Shown here: positions 1-7,262 of the stretch, one piece after another | How positions within the stretch are numbered: position 1 is the first letter of the stretch | How the letters are laid out: the number at the start of each line of letters is the position of its first letter | Origin: DATGQT01 sp033720695 | Lineage (GTDB): Bacteria; Bacteroidota; Rhodothermia; Rhodothermales; Rubricoccaceae | Reading direction: 5' to 3' | Length of the DNA stretch: 17,192 nt | Assembly (NCBI GenBank): GCA_033720695.1 | Contig: JAWWCA010000056.1 | Coordinates: 1-17,192 of the forward strand | The notes under the pieces: generated by a model | What the model was told of the DNA's origin: nothing | The model's input: only the letters and a program-made list of their open reading frames with translations | The model's database searches: none | Made by a program: the position numbers and the translations under genes

Positions 1-1817
1 CCCTCGATGCCGCCCGTGTGCCACCAGCCCTGCGGCGACACGAGGAGCAGTACGTCGCCCGGCGTGACGAATGCGGCCGTCGTCACGTGGTCCAGGCTCT
101 CCACGAGCCCGACCATCCCGATCGTCGGCGTGGGGAAGACGGCGCCCTCGGGGCTCTCGTTGTAGAAGCTCACGTTGCCGCCCGTGACCGGCGTGCCGAA
201 CGCGCGGCAGGCGTCGCCCATCCCGCCGACCGACTCCTTGAAGACCCAGTAGACCTCGGGCTTGTAGGGGTTGCCGAAGTTGAGGCAGTTCGTGACGGCG
301 AGCGGTCGGCCGCCCGCACACACCACGTTGCGCGCGGCCTCGGCCACGGCGATCTGCCCGCCCTTGCGCGGGTTGAGGTAGACGTAGCGCCCGTTGCAGT
401 CGGTCTTGACGGCGAGGCCCTTCTCGCCCCGCCCGTCAAGGCCGGTGCCCTTGAGGCGGACCACGGCCGCGTCGCTCGGCCCGGGCCCCACGACCGTGCC
501 CGTCCGCACGTGCGTGTCGTACTGCTCGTACACCCAACGCTTGCTCGCGATGTTGGGCGAGCCCAGGAGCCGTTCGAGCGCCTCGCCCGCGTCCTCCACG
601 TCGGGGACGGAGGCCGGGTCGAACGCGGCCGTCTCGTCGAGGTAGGCGGGGCGCCGGGTCTCGCGGAGGTAGACGGGGGCGCCGCCGCCGAGGACGAGGT
701 GCTCGGCCGGGACGTCGGCCACGAGGACGTCGCCCCAGAGGACGCGGACCCGGCCGTCGTCCGTGACCTCGCCGACGTGGGCGGCGTGGAGGTCCCACTT
801 CTCGAAGACGGCCTCGACCTCGTGCTCGCGCCCCCTCTCGACGACGACGAGCATGCGCTCCTGGCTCTCGGAGAGCAGGATCTCGTAGGGCGTCATGCCG
901 GACTCCCGCACGGGCACGCGCTCCAGGTGGAGCACCATCCCGCTCTGCCCCTTCGCGCTCATCTCGCACGACGAGCAGGTGATGCCGGCCGCGCCCATGT
1001 CCTGGATGCCCACGACGGCGCCGCTCCGGATGGCCTCGAGCGTGGCCTCCAGGAGCAGCTTCTCCGTGAACGGGTCGCCCACCTGCACGCTCGGCCGCTT
1101 CGCCTCGCTCTCCTCCGAGAGCTCCTCGCTCGCGAACGTGGCGCCGTGGATGCCGTCGCGCCCGGTCGCGCTCCCGACGATGTAGACGGGGTTGCCCACG
1201 CCCTCGGCCGTGGCGCTCGCCGTCTCGCCCACCCTCACGACGCCCACGCTCATGGCGTTGACGAGCGGGTTGCCCTCGTAGCTCGCGTCGAAGTAGACCT
1301 CGCCCGCCACGGTCGGCACGCCGAAGGCGTTCCCGTAGTCGCCGATGCCACGGACGACGCCGTCGAGGAGGTAGCGCACGCGGGGGTTCTCCAGGCTCCC
1401 GAACCGGAGGCTGTTGAGCGAGCAGATGGGCCGGGCGCCCATGGTGAAGATGTCGCGCTGGATGCCGCCGACGCCCGTCGCCGCGCCCTGGTAGGGCTCG
1501 ACGGCCGAGGGGTGGTTGTGGCTCTCGATCTTGAACGCGACGGCGAGCCCGTCGCCCACGTCCACGAGCCCCGCGTTCTCCTCTCCGGCGCCGACGAGGA
1601 GGGCCTCGCCCTCGCGCGGGAGCGTCTTGATCACGGCGATGGAGTTCTTGTACGAGCAGTGCTCGCTCCACATCACCGAGTAGATGCCGAGCTCGGTGAA
1701 CGTCGGCGTGCGGCCGAGCCGGTCGACCACCCAGCCGTACTCCTCCTGGGTGAGGCCGTGGTCGAGGGCGAGGGCGAGCGTGACGGCGGGCTCGTGGGGG
1801 AGGTTCTGAGGCAGCAT
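1..1817 (-). CDS. purL: Phosphoribosylformylglycinamidine synthase subunit PurL (3'-truncated by the window edge)
   Basis: This is the synthetase subunit of FGAM synthase. It converts FGAR to FGAM with ATP and ammonia supplied by PurQ, the fourth step of purine synthesis in the cytoplasm. The first 605 codons are present; small-type PurL is usually about 740 residues, so the end lies beyond base 1. Clear PurL motifs are MWSEHCSYKNS (residues 49-59), the ATP/Mg-binding stretch KIESHNHPSAVEPYQGAATG (96-115), GGIQRDIFTMGARP just after it, and a later DGIHGATFASEEL. The length and layout fit the small form that works with separate PurS and PurQ, neither of which is in view. The ATG was chosen because residues 1-50 match the family N-terminus; there is no Shine-Dalgarno sequence. 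One oddity: the first motif of the second half, normally close to LGGSEY, reads HTGGIEG at the window edge. arsC lies 103 bp upstream on the same strand. Confidence 0.95.
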   Translation of the reverse strand, partial: MLPQNLPHEPAVTLALALDHGLTQEEYGWVVDRLGRTPTFTELGIYSVMWSEHCSYKNSIAVIKTLPREGEALLVGAGEENAGLVDVGDGLAVAFKIESHNHPSAVEPYQGAATGVGGIQRDIFTMGARPICSLNSLRFGSLENPRVRYLLDGVVRGIGDYGNAFGVPTVAGEVYFDASYEGNPLVNAMSVGVVRVGETASATAEGVGNPVYIVGSATGRDGIHGATFASEELSEESEAKRPSVQVGDPFTEKLLLEATLEAIRSGAVVGIQDMGAAGITCSSCEMSAKGQSGMVLHLERVPVRESGMTPYEILLSESQERMLVVVERGREHEVEAVFEKWDLHAAHVGEVTDDGRVRVLWGDVLVADVPAEHLVLGGGAPVYLRETRRPAYLDETAAFDPASVPDVEDAGEALERLLGSPNIASKRWVYEQYDTHVRTGTVVGPGPSDAAVVRLKGTGLDGRGEKGLAVKTDCNGRYVYLNPRKGGQIAVAEAARNVVCAGGRPLAVTNCLNFGNPYKPEVYWVFKESVGGMGDACRAFGTPVTGGNVSFYNESPEGAVFPTPTIGMVGLVESLDHVTTAAFVTPGDVLLLVSPQGWWHTGGIE

Positions 1818-1839
1818 GGCGGCGGGCGGAAACGGCGAA

Positions 1840-1859
1840 GGGCGACCGGCCGGTCGCCC
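1840..1859 (-). repeat. Perfect 20-bp palindrome in the purL leader
   Basis: The sequence gggcgaccggccggtcgccc is a perfect palindrome 22 bp before the purL ATG. As RNA it would form an 8-bp GC stem with a GGCC loop. If the promoter-like element at 1876-1883 is used, the hairpin falls right at the 5' end of the purL transcript. As DNA it could instead be a dimeric repressor site. No run of Ts follows, so it is not a typical intrinsic terminator. Confidence 0.5.
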
Positions 1860-1875
1860 CTGCGGTACGGGACCG

Positions 1876-1883
1876 AAAAGATA
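1876..1883 (-). promoter_or_regulatory. Candidate Bacteroidota -7 promoter element for purL
   Basis: Read on the minus strand the bases are TATCTTTT, matching the Bacteroidota -7 consensus TAnnTTTG except for the last base. It sits about 60 bp before the purL ATG in an otherwise GC-rich gap. I see no convincing TTG at -33, so this is a candidate only. Confidence 0.35.
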
Positions 1884-1920
1884 CAGAGGGCGCCAGCGGC
1901 CTGCCGGCACCCGGGAGCGG

Positions 1921-2382
1921 TCACGCCTGCTCGGGCGCCCTCTCCGACGACGACGCGCGACGCGCCGCGCACCACGCCGCGACCCGCGCCTGGATGGCGT
2001 CGCGGATCCGGCGCGTCTCGGCGAGCCGCTCCTCCCACGTCCCCTCCAGCGCCGACGGGTCGGGGAAGCCCCAGTGCAACCGCTGGCCGCCGCCGGGGAC
2101 GACGGGGCAGCGCTCGGCCGACGCCTCGTCGCAGACCGTGATGACGTAGTCGTAGGTGCGCCCCTCGGCGATCCGGTCGGCGACGCTGTCCGTCCCCTTC
2201 CCAGAGATGTCGATGCCCACCTCGCGCATGGCCTCGACGGCGAGCGGGTTGAGCGTCCCCGGCTCCAGCCCGGCGCTCTCGGCGTCGAAGGCGTCGCCGC
2301 ACCGGGCAGCAAGAAAGGCCTCGGCCATCTGGCTCCGGGCACTGTTGTGGATGCAGACGAAGAGGACGCGGGGCTTCGGCAT
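1921..2382 (-). CDS. arsC: Arsenate reductase, thioredoxin-coupled low-molecular-weight phosphatase fold
   Basis: The 153-residue product reduces arsenate to arsenite in the cytoplasm by a cysteine relay, with thioredoxin as electron donor. The phosphatase-type loop CIHNSAR starts at Cys10 and fits C-x5-R. Two further cysteines, Cys84 (ITVCDEAS) and Cys92 (ERCPVVPGG), stand where the S. aureus/B. subtilis enzyme has its Cys82/Cys89 relay pair, which argues for arsenate reductase over a plain tyrosine phosphatase. The ATG at 2382 was chosen because MPKPRVLFVCIHNSARS is the family N-terminus; the longer open frame upstream reads through a terminator and is not credible. No arsR, arsB or acr3 is in view, so this is not a standard ars operon. 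It follows the TonB receptor/lipoprotein unit on the same strand; arsenate enters cells through phosphate uptake systems, which may explain the placement. It has no Shine-Dalgarno sequence. Confidence 0.88.
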   Translation of the reverse strand: MPKPRVLFVCIHNSARSQMAEAFLAARCGDAFDAESAGLEPGTLNPLAVEAMREVGIDISGKGTDSVADRIAEGRTYDYVITVCDEASAERCPVVPGGGQRLHWGFPDPSALEGTWEERLAETRRIRDAIQARVAAWCAARRASSSERAPEQA

Positions 2383-2413
2383 GCCGGACGGGCGCGGTTG
2401 ACGGAGGCAAGGT

Positions 2414-2458
2414 AAAAAAAGAAGGCGCCGGCCCCCCTCCCACGAGGGAACCGGCGCC
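2414..2458 (-). terminator. Strong intrinsic terminator after the receptor/lipoprotein unit
   Basis: On the minus strand an 8-bp perfect stem (GGCGCCGG, 2451-2458, with CCGGCGCC, 2424-2431) is extended inward by a C-rich/G-rich arm and followed by TTC and then seven Ts (2414-2420). It starts about 31 nt past the lipoprotein stop codon, as expected of a factor-independent terminator. It ends only 31 bp before the arsC ATG, so arsC needs either read-through or a promoter overlapping this element. Confidence 0.85.
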
Positions 2459-2489
2459 GGACTCGGCGGGCTCGCGACGTTGAGGGCCC

Positions 2490-4001
2490 TCAGTTCGCGA
2501 GGTAGCCGAGCTGGTCCAGGGCGGTCCAACCCTGGAGCCAGTTGGTGTCGCCGAAGGCCCCGATATAGCTCACGCTCTGGAAGAACGAGCCGGTCGGGAG
2601 CGTCGGGTTGGCGTTGAGGAGCACGCTGCCGGGCGCCGGGCGCGGGTCGAGGCAGGTGCCCGTCGTGCGGCAGATGCTCCGGAGCATCGGGTCGGTGCCG
2701 AACCGGTTGCCGGCGCCGGCGAGGTAGTCGGCGAGCGTCGTGCGGAAGGCGGGGTCCACCTCCACGTCCGGCGTCGCGTCGTTGTCGTCGTCGTCGTACT
2801 CAGTGAGGTCGATGACGGCTTCGAGATCGGCGCCGCCGCCGAAGCCGAACCAGACGTTGTCGATGAGCTCGATGCCGCCGGCCTCGAAGCGGGCGCGGCT
2901 GTCCTCGACGCCGGCATCGGGGAGGTCCTCGATGCGGAGGGCGTCCTCGGCGAAGTCGGTGAAGACCGAGGCGTAGTACTTCGCGCCCGCGTTGTCGCGG
3001 ATCTCGAGGACCTGGTCGTTGTCGTCGTTGGCCGAGGCGGCGCCAGAGCCGATGTAGGTGGCGTTCGCGATCACCGGGATGGCGTAGGGCGTGGCGTCCT
3101 CGCCGCCGAGGTCGCCGTCGCCGCCGTCGTGCTCGCCGGCGCGGTTGCCGGTGCCAGCGTCCTGGATCGTGAACCAGAACTGGCCGTTGCCGCGGAAGCC
3201 CTGGTCGTAGTCGTACGAGTCGTCGCCGACGAAGGCCACGACGAGGTGCTTCGTGTTCACGCTACCGCCGAACCACTCCACGCCGTCGTCGGCGTTGAAG
3301 ATGACCTCGACGTAGTCGATCTCGGTGCCGCTGCCAACGGCGCCGAGCGTGAGGCCGTTGATCTCGTTGCCGGCGCCGATGTCGGAGCCGCCGTAGCGGA
3401 TCGAGATGTAGCGCAACGTCCCGGAGTCGTCGGCGTCGTTGGTGCCGCCGTAGAGGCCGCGCGCCTCCGTCGTCGGGATGCCCTCGATGGCGACCTCGCT
3501 CGGCGTCGTGTTGGTGCGGGCCTCGCCGAGGACGATCACGCCGCCCCAGAGGCCGCGCGTGCCGGCCGGGATGTCGCTGGGATCCTCGACGTCGTCGGTG
3601 GCGGCGGTGAAGACGATCGGCTCAGCCTGCGTGCCTGCGGCCTCGATGCGGCCACCACGCGCGACGATGAGCGCCGAGGCGTCCTCCGCCTCTCCCGGGA
3701 GGCCCTTCACGACGGTACCGGGCTCGATCGTGAGCGTCTGGCCGCTGTTGACGAAGACGAACCCGTCGAGGTAGTAGGTGTTGTCGGCGGACCAGGTCGT
3801 GGTGCCCGTGCCCTCGCCGCGGTCCTGCACGCGGACGCCGTCCACGGCGCCGTCGTTGTCGAAGTCGAACGCGTCGTCGTAGATCGTCGAGACGCCATCG
3901 TCCGGGGGATCGACGGGGTCGTCGGCGTCACAGCCGGTGACGCCGACGGCGAAGAGGCCGAGGAGGCCGAGGAGCGAGAGGTTCTTCAGGGGGGTGTTCA
4001 T
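2490..4001 (-). CDS. Surface lipoprotein, beta-helix-like, TonB-receptor partner (function unknown)
   Basis: The product is a 503-residue predicted lipoprotein. The N-terminus has a positive residue, a Leu/Gly-rich core and a lipobox VTGC with Cys24 as the lipidation site, followed by an acidic linker. Residues 46-54 read DFDNDGAVD, a DxDxDGxxD calcium-loop pattern. The rest is rich in Gly, Asp and beta-branched residues with motifs such as IPAGTRGLWGGVIVLG, DGVEWFGGSVNTKHL and DYDQGFRGNGQF, which look like rungs of a right-handed beta-helix. As I recall, similar proteins are common in Bacteroidota and often annotated as hypothetical, and they tend to sit beside a TonB-dependent receptor, as here: the receptor stop lies 82 bp upstream on the same strand. 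An intrinsic terminator follows. A substrate-capture or surface-binding role beside the receptor is an inference. No enzyme active site was recognised. Confidence 0.8.
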   Translation of the reverse strand: MNTPLKNLSLLGLLGLFAVGVTGCDADDPVDPPDDGVSTIYDDAFDFDNDGAVDGVRVQDRGEGTGTTTWSADNTYYLDGFVFVNSGQTLTIEPGTVVKGLPGEAEDASALIVARGGRIEAAGTQAEPIVFTAATDDVEDPSDIPAGTRGLWGGVIVLGEARTNTTPSEVAIEGIPTTEARGLYGGTNDADDSGTLRYISIRYGGSDIGAGNEINGLTLGAVGSGTEIDYVEVIFNADDGVEWFGGSVNTKHLVVAFVGDDSYDYDQGFRGNGQFWFTIQDAGTGNRAGEHDGGDGDLGGEDATPYAIPVIANATYIGSGAASANDDNDQVLEIRDNAGAKYYASVFTDFAEDALRIEDLPDAGVEDSRARFEAGGIELIDNVWFGFGGGADLEAVIDLTEYDDDDNDATPDVEVDPAFRTTLADYLAGAGNRFGTDPMLRSICRTTGTCLDPRPAPGSVLLNANPTLPTGSFFQSVSYIGAFGDTNWLQGWTALDQLGYLAN

Positions 4002-4030
4002 GGGGAGGGTGTTGGGGTAGGACGCGTCGT

Positions 4031-4057
4031 GTGGGGGCCGGGGCGAGGAGACCCCAC
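4031..4057 (-). repeat. Intercistronic hairpin between receptor and lipoprotein genes
   Basis: The inverted repeat gtgggg (4031-4036) / ccccac (4052-4057) encloses a 15-nt GC-rich loop in the 82-bp gap between the two genes. There is no T-run, so full termination is unlikely. It could protect the upstream mRNA or tune the ratio of receptor to lipoprotein. The stem is short, so chance is possible in DNA this GC-rich. Confidence 0.3.
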
Positions 4058-4083
4058 TGCCAGCCCGCCGCTAGGGGGAAGGG

Positions 4084-6954
4084 TCAGAGGCGGTAGCTCA
4101 CGCCGAGCGAGAACGAGCGGCCCCGCTCGTAGCCGAGGTGGACGAACTCCCGGCCCTTGAACGCCTGCGTGATCTCGAAATCGGACCCGAGGAGGTTCTT
4201 GCCCGAGGCCTTGAGGGTGAAGCCGCGACCGAGGGCCTGACTGCCGATGACGTCGAGCACGGCGCGGGGCTGCTCGTAGTAATCGGGCTGACCGCCGCGG
4301 GCGACGGTGTAGAGCCGCGGCCCGAAGAGGTTGTAGTAGAGGTTGAGCGACGTGCCGCCGACGGTCTCGTAGCCGAGGTCGAGGTTGAGCACGTACGGGC
4401 TCTGGCCCTGGAGCGGGCGCGTGTCCTCGGCGCTAGGATCGAAGAGACGGATCTGCGCCAACTCATCCGGCGCAATCGAGACGGCCGACTGCACGAGCGT
4501 CAGGTTGCCGCCGAGGCGGACGTCCCGCAGGAACCCGGCGAGGAAGCCGAGCCGGGTGCGCGCCTCGAACTCGGCGCCGTAGACGGTCGCGTCGGCGAGG
4601 TTGCGGAACTGCACCTCGAGGTTGGTCGCCTGCGGGCTGATGACGCGCTCGATGGGGCCGTCGAACTGCTTGTAGAAGCCGCTCGCCGCGAGGATCATCC
4701 CGGGCTGGTAGAACCACTCCCAGCGCACGTCGACGTTGTCGATGAGGGTGCGCTCGAGGCCGGGGTTGCCGAGGAAGATGGCGTTGGCGGCGAAGTCGTA
4801 CGAGGCGTAGGGCGCGAACTCGCGGAACGTCGGGCGGGCCAGCGTGCGGCCGTAGGCGGCGCGGAGGTTCATCCCCTCCCCGAGCGCGTAGACGGCGCTG
4901 AGCGCCGGGAGCACGTCGGTCTCGCGGATCTCGCCGCGGCGCGAGGGCGACGAGAAGTTCTCGACGGCGATGTCGGTCGTCTCCAGGCGCGCGCCGCCGA
5001 TGACGCGGAGCCGCTCCGTCACGAGGGCGTCCACGAGGGCGTAGCCGGCGGCGACCGTCTGGTCGCCGTCGTAGTTGTTGCGGGGCGACGTCAGGTCGAC
5101 GACGTAGTTGCCGAAGATGGGATTGCCCGAGGCGTCGGTGTCCACGACCCCCACGCCCTCCTCGCCGAAGAACGCCTCCGAATCGCCTTCGTAACGGACC
5201 TGGCTGTTGCGCTGGAACTCGAACCGCCGCTCGCGGAACTCGCGCGAGCGGCCGTCGAAGGCGCCGCCGACCTTGACGCGGAGGGCGCGGTCGAGGAGAC
5301 GGACCGGGACGGTCACGTCGACGCCTGCCGTGGCGCTGTTCTCGGTGAGGTTGCGGAAGTAGCGCGTCGGCTCGGGGTAGAGGTTGGCCGCAATCGAGTA
5401 GGTGGTGTCGGAGCCGGGCGAGAAGTGGTTGGAGAAGTAGCGGAGATCGGGCTCATCCTGCGCCGTTTGCGCGAGGGCCGCCGTCCACTCCACCTGCAGC
5501 CCGGCGTCGGTGAGGACGTGCTCGCCGCGGAGCTGCGCCGAGCCGAGGGCGCGCTCGGTGGTCTCGAGGGCGCGCGTCTCGTAGACCTGGCTCGCCGAGA
5601 GGTCGCGGGGGAGGCTGCCGGCGCGGTAGCTGGCCGTAGCCTCGGCGCTCCGGTTGTAGATCAGGTTGAGGCCCACCTCGTGGCGCTCGCCGGGGCGAAG
5701 GGCGAGGTTGACGAGCCCGCCCCAGAGCACCTCGTCGGTGGCGGAACGGGTGGCGAGCAGGATGTCGGGCACGAGCTCACTGGCGTCCTCGACGCTGCCC
5801 GGGAGGGAGTACTGCCCGAACCGGCCGCCGTCGTAGGAGGAGACGTTCCGGCTCCAGTTGAGCGAGCCGACGAAGCCGAGCGGCCGGCCGAAGAGCGTCG
5901 TCTGGTTGCCGACGGAGGCGCTGTAGCTCTGTTCGAGAGGGGCGCTCTCGGTGACGGGCGCCATGGCCGGGTCGAAGAGGCGCGAGAGCCGGGTCAGCTC
6001 CTCCGCCGCTGCCGGGTTGCCGAACGTCTCCCCGATGTTGGGAATGTCGGCATCCTCCAGCTCCGCGGGCAGGCCGCCCTCGGCCGTGCCGAGGAGGCCG
6101 ATCCCACCGCCGGGGATGCCCAGGACGTCGTCGCCGGGGGCGGCGTTGGTGTCGAAGGAGCCCGACGCCGAGAACGACACGGTCAGGGCCTCCGGGAACA
6201 CCCGCGTGCCGATGTCCACGGCGCCGCCGGTGAACGAGCCGGGGCGGTCGGGCGTGAAGGTCTTCGACGTGACGATGTTGTCGAGGAGGCCAGAGGGGAA
6301 GAGGTCGAGCGGGACGGCGTTGCGGTCGGGGTCGGAGGAGGGGAGGACGGCGCCGTTGAGCTGGACGTTGAGGTAGCGGTCGCCGAGGCCACGGACGAAG
6401 ACGTAGCGCCCGTCCACGACGCTGGCGCCGGTCACCTGCTGCATGGCGTCGGAGGCCGTCGAGGAACCGCTCCGCGCGATCGCGTCGGCGCCGACGGCGT
6501 CGGAGACGGCGGCCGCGCGCGCGCGCTGTGCGAGGAGCGCCGCGTCGCTGTTCTGGATCATCGTCGCTTCGATGACGACCTCGTCGCCCAGCTCGACGGC
6601 CTCCTCGGCGAGCGCCGCGTCAACCCTTGCCGTCTCGCCCGCGGCGACTGCCACCCCGGTCACGCGCTGCCGTGTGTACCCGAGGTAGGAGAAGACGAGG
6701 TCGTAGGCGCCCGGGGCGAGGCCCAGGATGCGGTACCGGCCGTTGAGGTCGGTGGCACTGCCGCCAGCCATGGCCCCGGTGCCCGCCCCGAACGCCTGGA
6801 CGTTGACGCCGATGAGCGATTCCCCGAGGGCCTCGTCGACGACGACGCCGGAGATCGTGCCGGTCTGGGCGGCCACGGCAGGGGCGAGGAGGACGAGCAC
6901 CGCCAGAGCACTGGCGTACCAAGCGCACGAGGCGCACGGACGTGGGAGCGACAT
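4084..6954 (-). CDS. TonB-dependent outer-membrane receptor with N-terminal carboxypeptidase-regulatory-like domain
   Basis: The 956-residue protein is a 22-strand-type outer-membrane receptor that imports a substrate using TonB energy. Residues 1-29 form a signal peptide (hydrophobic stretch 14-27, cleavage after AVAA). Residues 31-115 are a carboxypeptidase-regulatory-like Ig fold (GTISGVVVDEALGESLIGV, then DLNGRYRILGLAPGAYDL). The plug follows at about 135-255, with VFVRGLGDRYLNVQLNG (186-201) and SKTFTPDRPGSFTGGAVDIG. The remainder is barrel, rich in alternating aromatic strands and ending in SFSLGVSYRL. The ATG at 6954 gives a proper signal peptide; an upstream in-frame start would add 24 residues of low-complexity sequence before it. 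The partner lipoprotein gene follows in the same direction. The substrate is unknown. The carboxypeptidase-like domain resembles SusC, but the partner is not SusD-like. Four 11-bp-spaced repeats lie 87-125 bp upstream. Confidence 0.93.
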   Translation of the reverse strand: MSLPRPCASCAWYASALAVLVLLAPAVAAQTGTISGVVVDEALGESLIGVNVQAFGAGTGAMAGGSATDLNGRYRILGLAPGAYDLVFSYLGYTRQRVTGVAVAAGETARVDAALAEEAVELGDEVVIEATMIQNSDAALLAQRARAAAVSDAVGADAIARSGSSTASDAMQQVTGASVVDGRYVFVRGLGDRYLNVQLNGAVLPSSDPDRNAVPLDLFPSGLLDNIVTSKTFTPDRPGSFTGGAVDIGTRVFPEALTVSFSASGSFDTNAAPGDDVLGIPGGGIGLLGTAEGGLPAELEDADIPNIGETFGNPAAAEELTRLSRLFDPAMAPVTESAPLEQSYSASVGNQTTLFGRPLGFVGSLNWSRNVSSYDGGRFGQYSLPGSVEDASELVPDILLATRSATDEVLWGGLVNLALRPGERHEVGLNLIYNRSAEATASYRAGSLPRDLSASQVYETRALETTERALGSAQLRGEHVLTDAGLQVEWTAALAQTAQDEPDLRYFSNHFSPGSDTTYSIAANLYPEPTRYFRNLTENSATAGVDVTVPVRLLDRALRVKVGGAFDGRSREFRERRFEFQRNSQVRYEGDSEAFFGEEGVGVVDTDASGNPIFGNYVVDLTSPRNNYDGDQTVAAGYALVDALVTERLRVIGGARLETTDIAVENFSSPSRRGEIRETDVLPALSAVYALGEGMNLRAAYGRTLARPTFREFAPYASYDFAANAIFLGNPGLERTLIDNVDVRWEWFYQPGMILAASGFYKQFDGPIERVISPQATNLEVQFRNLADATVYGAEFEARTRLGFLAGFLRDVRLGGNLTLVQSAVSIAPDELAQIRLFDPSAEDTRPLQGQSPYVLNLDLGYETVGGTSLNLYYNLFGPRLYTVARGGQPDYYEQPRAVLDVIGSQALGRGFTLKASGKNLLGSDFEITQAFKGREFVHLGYERGRSFSLGVSYRL

Positions 6955-7040
6955 GGGGAAGGGTGAGATGGTGGGAGAAGCGGCGCCGGACTGGAGTGGG
7001 AGCGGTGAGAGCGTCAGCGCGGGCAACTTCGCCTGCCCCC

Positions 7041-7079
7041 GTTGCGGCGCTGTTACCCTGTCGTTACCGTATCGTTATC
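7041..7079. promoter_or_regulatory. Four 11-bp-phased direct repeats, candidate PhoB/OmpR-type operator
   Basis: On the plus strand the hexamers GTTGCG, GTTACC, GTTACC and GTTATC start at 7041, 7052, 7063 and 7074, exactly 11 bp apart. PhoB/OmpR-family response regulators bind tandem half-sites with an 11-bp period (pho boxes in E. coli, Bacillus and Streptomyces all share that geometry). The first full unit, CTGTTAC, resembles the E. coli half-site CTGTCAT at five of seven bases. The block lies 87-125 bp before the receptor ATG and at least 180 bp before the MFS coding region, so it more likely serves the receptor. The regulator is not in the window. Confidence 0.5.
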
Positions 7080-7185
7080 GTCCGCACGGCCCGCGGCAGC
7101 GGGAGCCAGACGAGACAACACTGGCGGGCTAGGCGCCCGGCGGCCCCCTCGCTTCACGACCCCCTCTCCACCGGCGAGACGCCGA

Positions 7186-7211
7186 CGGCCGGCCGGGCCG
7201 GCCGAACTTTT
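7186..7211 (+). terminator. GC hairpin plus T-run upstream of the MFS gene (possible attenuator)
   Basis: CGGCCGGCC (7186-7194) and its exact complement GGCCGGCCG (7196-7204) are separated by one base and followed by AAC and four Ts (7208-7211) on the plus strand. In practice the loop would open by a few pairs. The layout resembles a short intrinsic terminator or attenuator placed about 50 bp before the MFS coding region. The T-run is short and CG-rich palindromes are common at this GC content. Confidence 0.35.
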
Positions 7212-7262
7212 CTCCCATCCACGGCTACGAGCGTCACCTCTTCCGACGAGCCGATCTCCTCC

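Larger units (their letters stand above)
6955..7262. other. Divergent intergenic region between the TonB receptor and MFS genes
   Basis: This gap of about 308 bp separates the minus-strand receptor from the plus-strand MFS gene. It holds the four-unit 11-bp repeat at 7041-7079 and a GC-rich hairpin with a T-run at 7186-7211. I found no RNA gene and no credible small protein in it. An open plus frame crosses the whole gap into the MFS gene but is low-complexity and contains no ATG, GTG or TTG between 7005 and 7320. Confidence 0.7.

Noticed and set aside
18..2141. A 707-codon plus-strand open frame over purL and arsC
   Set aside because: It is antisense to genes with clear motifs, and its His/Asp/Val/Arg-rich composition is typical of a shadow frame.
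2383..2529. An N-terminal extension of ArsC by 49 residues
   Set aside because: It would be translated from sequence containing the upstream gene's terminator and the end of the lipoprotein gene. The normal N-terminus starts at 2382.
2770..2810. GTC-repeat tract inside the lipoprotein gene as a microsatellite or CRISPR-like repeat
   Set aside because: It simply encodes a run of Asp residues (YDDDDND). There is no spacer structure.
4138..6966. A 942-codon open frame antisense to the TonB receptor
   Set aside because: Its translation is Val/Glu/Arg/Ala/Gly-rich with no recognisable domain, the usual mirror of a high-GC gene. The minus-strand receptor has a signal peptide, plug and barrel.
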